6,618 nt of DNA, taken from assembly GCA_029880425.1 (NCBI GenBank), contig JAOUOK010000097.1, positions 1 to 6,618 on the forward strand, given 5' to 3'. Both the position numbers and the translations under genes were made by a program. Positions within the stretch are counted from its first letter, which is position 1, and the number at the start of each line of letters is the position of its first letter. The DNA comes from Gammaproteobacteria bacterium (GTDB taxonomy: Bacteria > Pseudomonadota > Gammaproteobacteria > UBA6429 > Thiohalophilaceae). The notes beneath the pieces are model-generated. The model did no database searches, had not been told where the DNA came from, and saw only the letters and a program-made list of their open reading frames with translations. Positions 4,729-6,618 of this stretch are shown piece by piece.

Positions 4729-6525
4729 ATGCTTCAATCTAAATACACCAGTGCACCAAAAGGTGGAAGACAAGATATCCGTAATTTAAAGCGTATATTT
4801 CCTTATATTTGGGAATATAAGGGAAGAGTCCTCATCGCCTTATTGAGCCTTGTATTATCCAAGGTTGCTATTGTCGGTATACCGCTGGTTTTCAAAGAAA
4901 TTATTGATATCCTCGACCAAATTGATAAGAGTGCTATTGCGATTCCAATCAGCCTGTTCTTACTTTATGGTTTTCTTCGTTTATCAGGATCTCTCTTTAA
5001 TGAAGTACGTGACGCGGTTTTTTCACGAGTCCGCTATCATGCAATGAGACGTCTCTCGAACAAAGTACTCATACATTTACATAAACTTTCATTACGTTAC
5101 CACCTGGAAAGACGGACTGGAAATATAGTACGTGACCTTGAAAGAGGTACAAATAGTATCAGCCAGATACTTAATTATATGGTATTTAATATTGTTCCAA
5201 CTTTGGCAGAATTTGTACTTGTGGCATTTATCTTACTAGGACAATATGAGGCTAAGTTTGCACTTATTACGTTTTCTACTGTTTCTATCTATATTGTGTT
5301 TACCTTGCTTGTAACTGAATGGCGAATGCATTACAGGCACAAAATGAATGCGCTAGATTCAACGTCAAACGGGCAAGCCGTAGACAGCTTGATAAATTAT
5401 GAAACAGTTAAATATTTTAATAATGAAAATTTTGAAGTAAACCGTTATGACTCGACACTATCAGAATGGGAAAATTCTGCAGTAAAAAGTCAGACCTCAA
5501 TGTCGATATTAAATTTTGGTCAGGGTGCAATTATTGCAGTTGGCTTAACATTTATTATGATTTTTGCCGGTCAAGGTGTTATTGATGGAACGATGACATT
5601 GGGTGACCTGGTTCTTGTAAACACCATGATGTTGCAGTTATTTATTCCGTTAGGCTTTCTTGGCATTATTTATCGAATGTTGAAATATACATTAGCTGAT
5701 ATGGAAATGGTTTTTAATCTGCTTGATTTAAAACCAGAAATTAAAAATACAAAAGATGCAAAACCCTTAATGCATAAAAATGGTGAAATTTGTTTTGAGC
5801 ATGTCAGTTTTTCTTACCAACAAGACAGGAAAATATTACATGATATTAATTTTACCGTTAAACCCGGTCAAAAGCTGGCTATCGTTGGTCATTCAGGTTC
5901 AGGAAAATCTACATTAGCCCGTTTACTTTTCAGGTTTTATGAAATTAACGAGGGACGTATTCTTTATGATAACCAGGATATTTCCCAGGTAACACAGGAA
6001 AGCTTACGCCAGGCGATTGGTATTGTTCCCCAGGATACTGTTTTATTTAATGAAACCATTCAATACAATATTGAATATGCCAAAGCTGGTGCGACTAAAG
6101 ATGAAGTTATTCATGCAGCAAAACTAGCAAATATCCATGATTTTATAGAAAGCCTTCCTGATGGTTATAAAACTGCAGTTGGTGAGAGGGGTTTAAAATT
6201 ATCTGGTGGAGAAAAACAACGATTGGCAATTGCGCGTGTCATCCTAAAAGGTTCACCTATTCTTATTTTTGATGAGGCTACATCGTCGCTTGATTCAAAA
6301 TCAGAAAAAGTCATTCTTGAAGCACTAAGTTCAGTAGCACAGACACATACCACCCTGGTTATTGCACACAGACTCTCAACAGTTGTTGATGCCGACCAGA
6401 TACTGGTCATGGATAAAGGCCAGATTATTGAGCAGGGTACTCACCAGGAGTTACTTGCTAAGTCAGGTTTATATGCTGATATGTGGGCTCTGCAACAACA
6501 AGAATCAAATGAAGCTGATACTTAA
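4729..6525 (+). CDS. Atm1/HMT1-type ABC half-transporter (fused permease and ATPase)
   Basis: This 598-residue type IV (ABCB-type) exporter half is expected to work as a homodimer in the inner membrane. The membrane domain (about 25-330) has six likely helices near 34-55, 70-92, 150-172, 176-197, 265-285 and 295-318. Family-typical Atm1 stretches include DSLINYETVKYFNNENFE (219-236), LNFGQGAII (261-269), and GDLVLVN and PLGFLGIIYR (292-316). The nucleotide-binding domain (about 352-590) is intact: A-loop Tyr363, Walker A GHSGSGKST (387-395), Q-loop Gln435, signature LSGGEKQ (491-497), Walker B ILIFDE with Glu516, and H-loop His547. Arg199, Arg203, Asn262, Gln265 and Arg316 have the same relative spacing as glutathione-site residues I recall from bacterial Atm1 of Novosphingobium. 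Known relatives export glutathione conjugates or persulfides, or confer metal tolerance; the actual substrate here is inferred. MsbA (lipid A) is less likely because of the Atm1-specific motifs. Confidence 0.92.
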   Translation: MLQSKYTSAPKGGRQDIRNLKRIFPYIWEYKGRVLIALLSLVLSKVAIVGIPLVFKEIIDILDQIDKSAIAIPISLFLLYGFLRLSGSLFNEVRDAVFSRVRYHAMRRLSNKVLIHLHKLSLRYHLERRTGNIVRDLERGTNSISQILNYMVFNIVPTLAEFVLVAFILLGQYEAKFALITFSTVSIYIVFTLLVTEWRMHYRHKMNALDSTSNGQAVDSLINYETVKYFNNENFEVNRYDSTLSEWENSAVKSQTSMSILNFGQGAIIAVGLTFIMIFAGQGVIDGTMTLGDLVLVNTMMLQLFIPLGFLGIIYRMLKYTLADMEMVFNLLDLKPEIKNTKDAKPLMHKNGEICFEHVSFSYQQDRKILHDINFTVKPGQKLAIVGHSGSGKSTLARLLFRFYEINEGRILYDNQDISQVTQESLRQAIGIVPQDTVLFNETIQYNIEYAKAGATKDEVIHAAKLANIHDFIESLPDGYKTAVGERGLKLSGGEKQRLAIARVILKGSPILIFDEATSSLDSKSEKVILEALSSVAQTHTTLVIAHRLSTVVDADQILVMDKGQIIEQGTHQELLAKSGLYADMWALQQQESNEADT

Positions 6526-6569
6526 AACCTGTATTTATCAGGGATTCTTTTAAAATATATTATAAATAA

Positions 6570-6598
6570 TATTTTTTCAGACTAAAAAATACTATAAT
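6570..6598 (+). promoter_or_regulatory. A/T palindrome and CTATAAT box after the transporter
   Basis: TATTTTTT (6570-6577) and AAAAAATA (6584-6591) form a perfect 8-bp A/T-only inverted repeat around CAGACT. With T-rich flanks on both strands it could be a weak terminator, although it has no G-C pairs in the stem. Immediately downstream is CTATAAT (6592-6598), a perfect -10 hexamer with C at -13, a base favoured by RpoS holoenzyme, and no clear -35. It may be the promoter of a gene beyond the window. The last 93 nt contain no coding region that I can support. Confidence 0.25.
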
Positions 6599-6618
6599 AA
6601 GTGTCTCAATCTAGTTTC

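Noticed and set aside
4729..6525. MsbA-type lipid A flippase for the ABC gene
   Set aside because: The membrane-domain motifs (INYETVKYFNNE, LNFGQ, GDLVLVN) are those of the Atm1/HMT1 group rather than MsbA.

Overview
The window is a stretch of AT-rich bacterial chromosome (roughly 40% GC by eye) that reads as an ordinary gammaproteobacterial housekeeping and stress locus. All recognisable genes lie on the + strand. The main taxonomic clue is the order pcm - yqaA-type membrane gene - nlpD - rpoS, the classic surE-pcm-nlpD-rpoS neighbourhood of Gammaproteobacteria. The RpoS, NlpD, CysG and Pcm proteins all resemble the well-known E. coli proteins closely. I cannot name genus or species. I see no mobile element, CRISPR array, tRNA, rRNA or phage gene.

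Layout. (1) Positions 1-2915 form a tight co-directional cluster: the 3' part of pcm (protein repair methyltransferase, cut by the window edge), a DedA/VTT-family membrane protein 4 nt later, nlpD (LysM + degenerate M23 lipoprotein, cell-division amidase activator) 14 nt later, and rpoS (stationary-phase sigma factor) 27 nt later. (2) Positions 2916-3186 are non-coding. They hold a long imperfect hairpin, a C-rich and almost G-free tract that could be a Rho-loading site, a perfect TATAAT box inside a small inverted repeat, and a short leader before cysG. (3) Positions 3187-4581 are cysG, a full-length fused siroheme synthase with a GTG start. (4) Positions 4582-4728 carry a likely intrinsic terminator and a possible promoter. 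(5) Positions 4729-6525 are an Atm1/HMT1-type ABC half-transporter. (6) Positions 6526-6618 are very AT-rich, with a poly-T/poly-A palindrome and a CTATAAT box pointing out of the window.

How the genes fit together. Pcm, NlpD and RpoS are the usual survival and envelope-maintenance group. CysG makes siroheme, the Fe-tetrapyrrole cofactor of sulfite and nitrite reductases. The Atm1-type exporter is tied in other organisms to glutathione/persulfide export, Fe-S homeostasis or metal tolerance. The second half of the window therefore has a loose sulfur/iron theme, although the terminator between cysG and the transporter argues against one simple operon.

I found no convincing undescribed multi-gene system. 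The points worth a second look are in the non-coding and translation-start regions: two overlapping start codons at rpoS, the rpoS 3' region, the cysG leader, and a few residue-level departures in NlpD and CysG.
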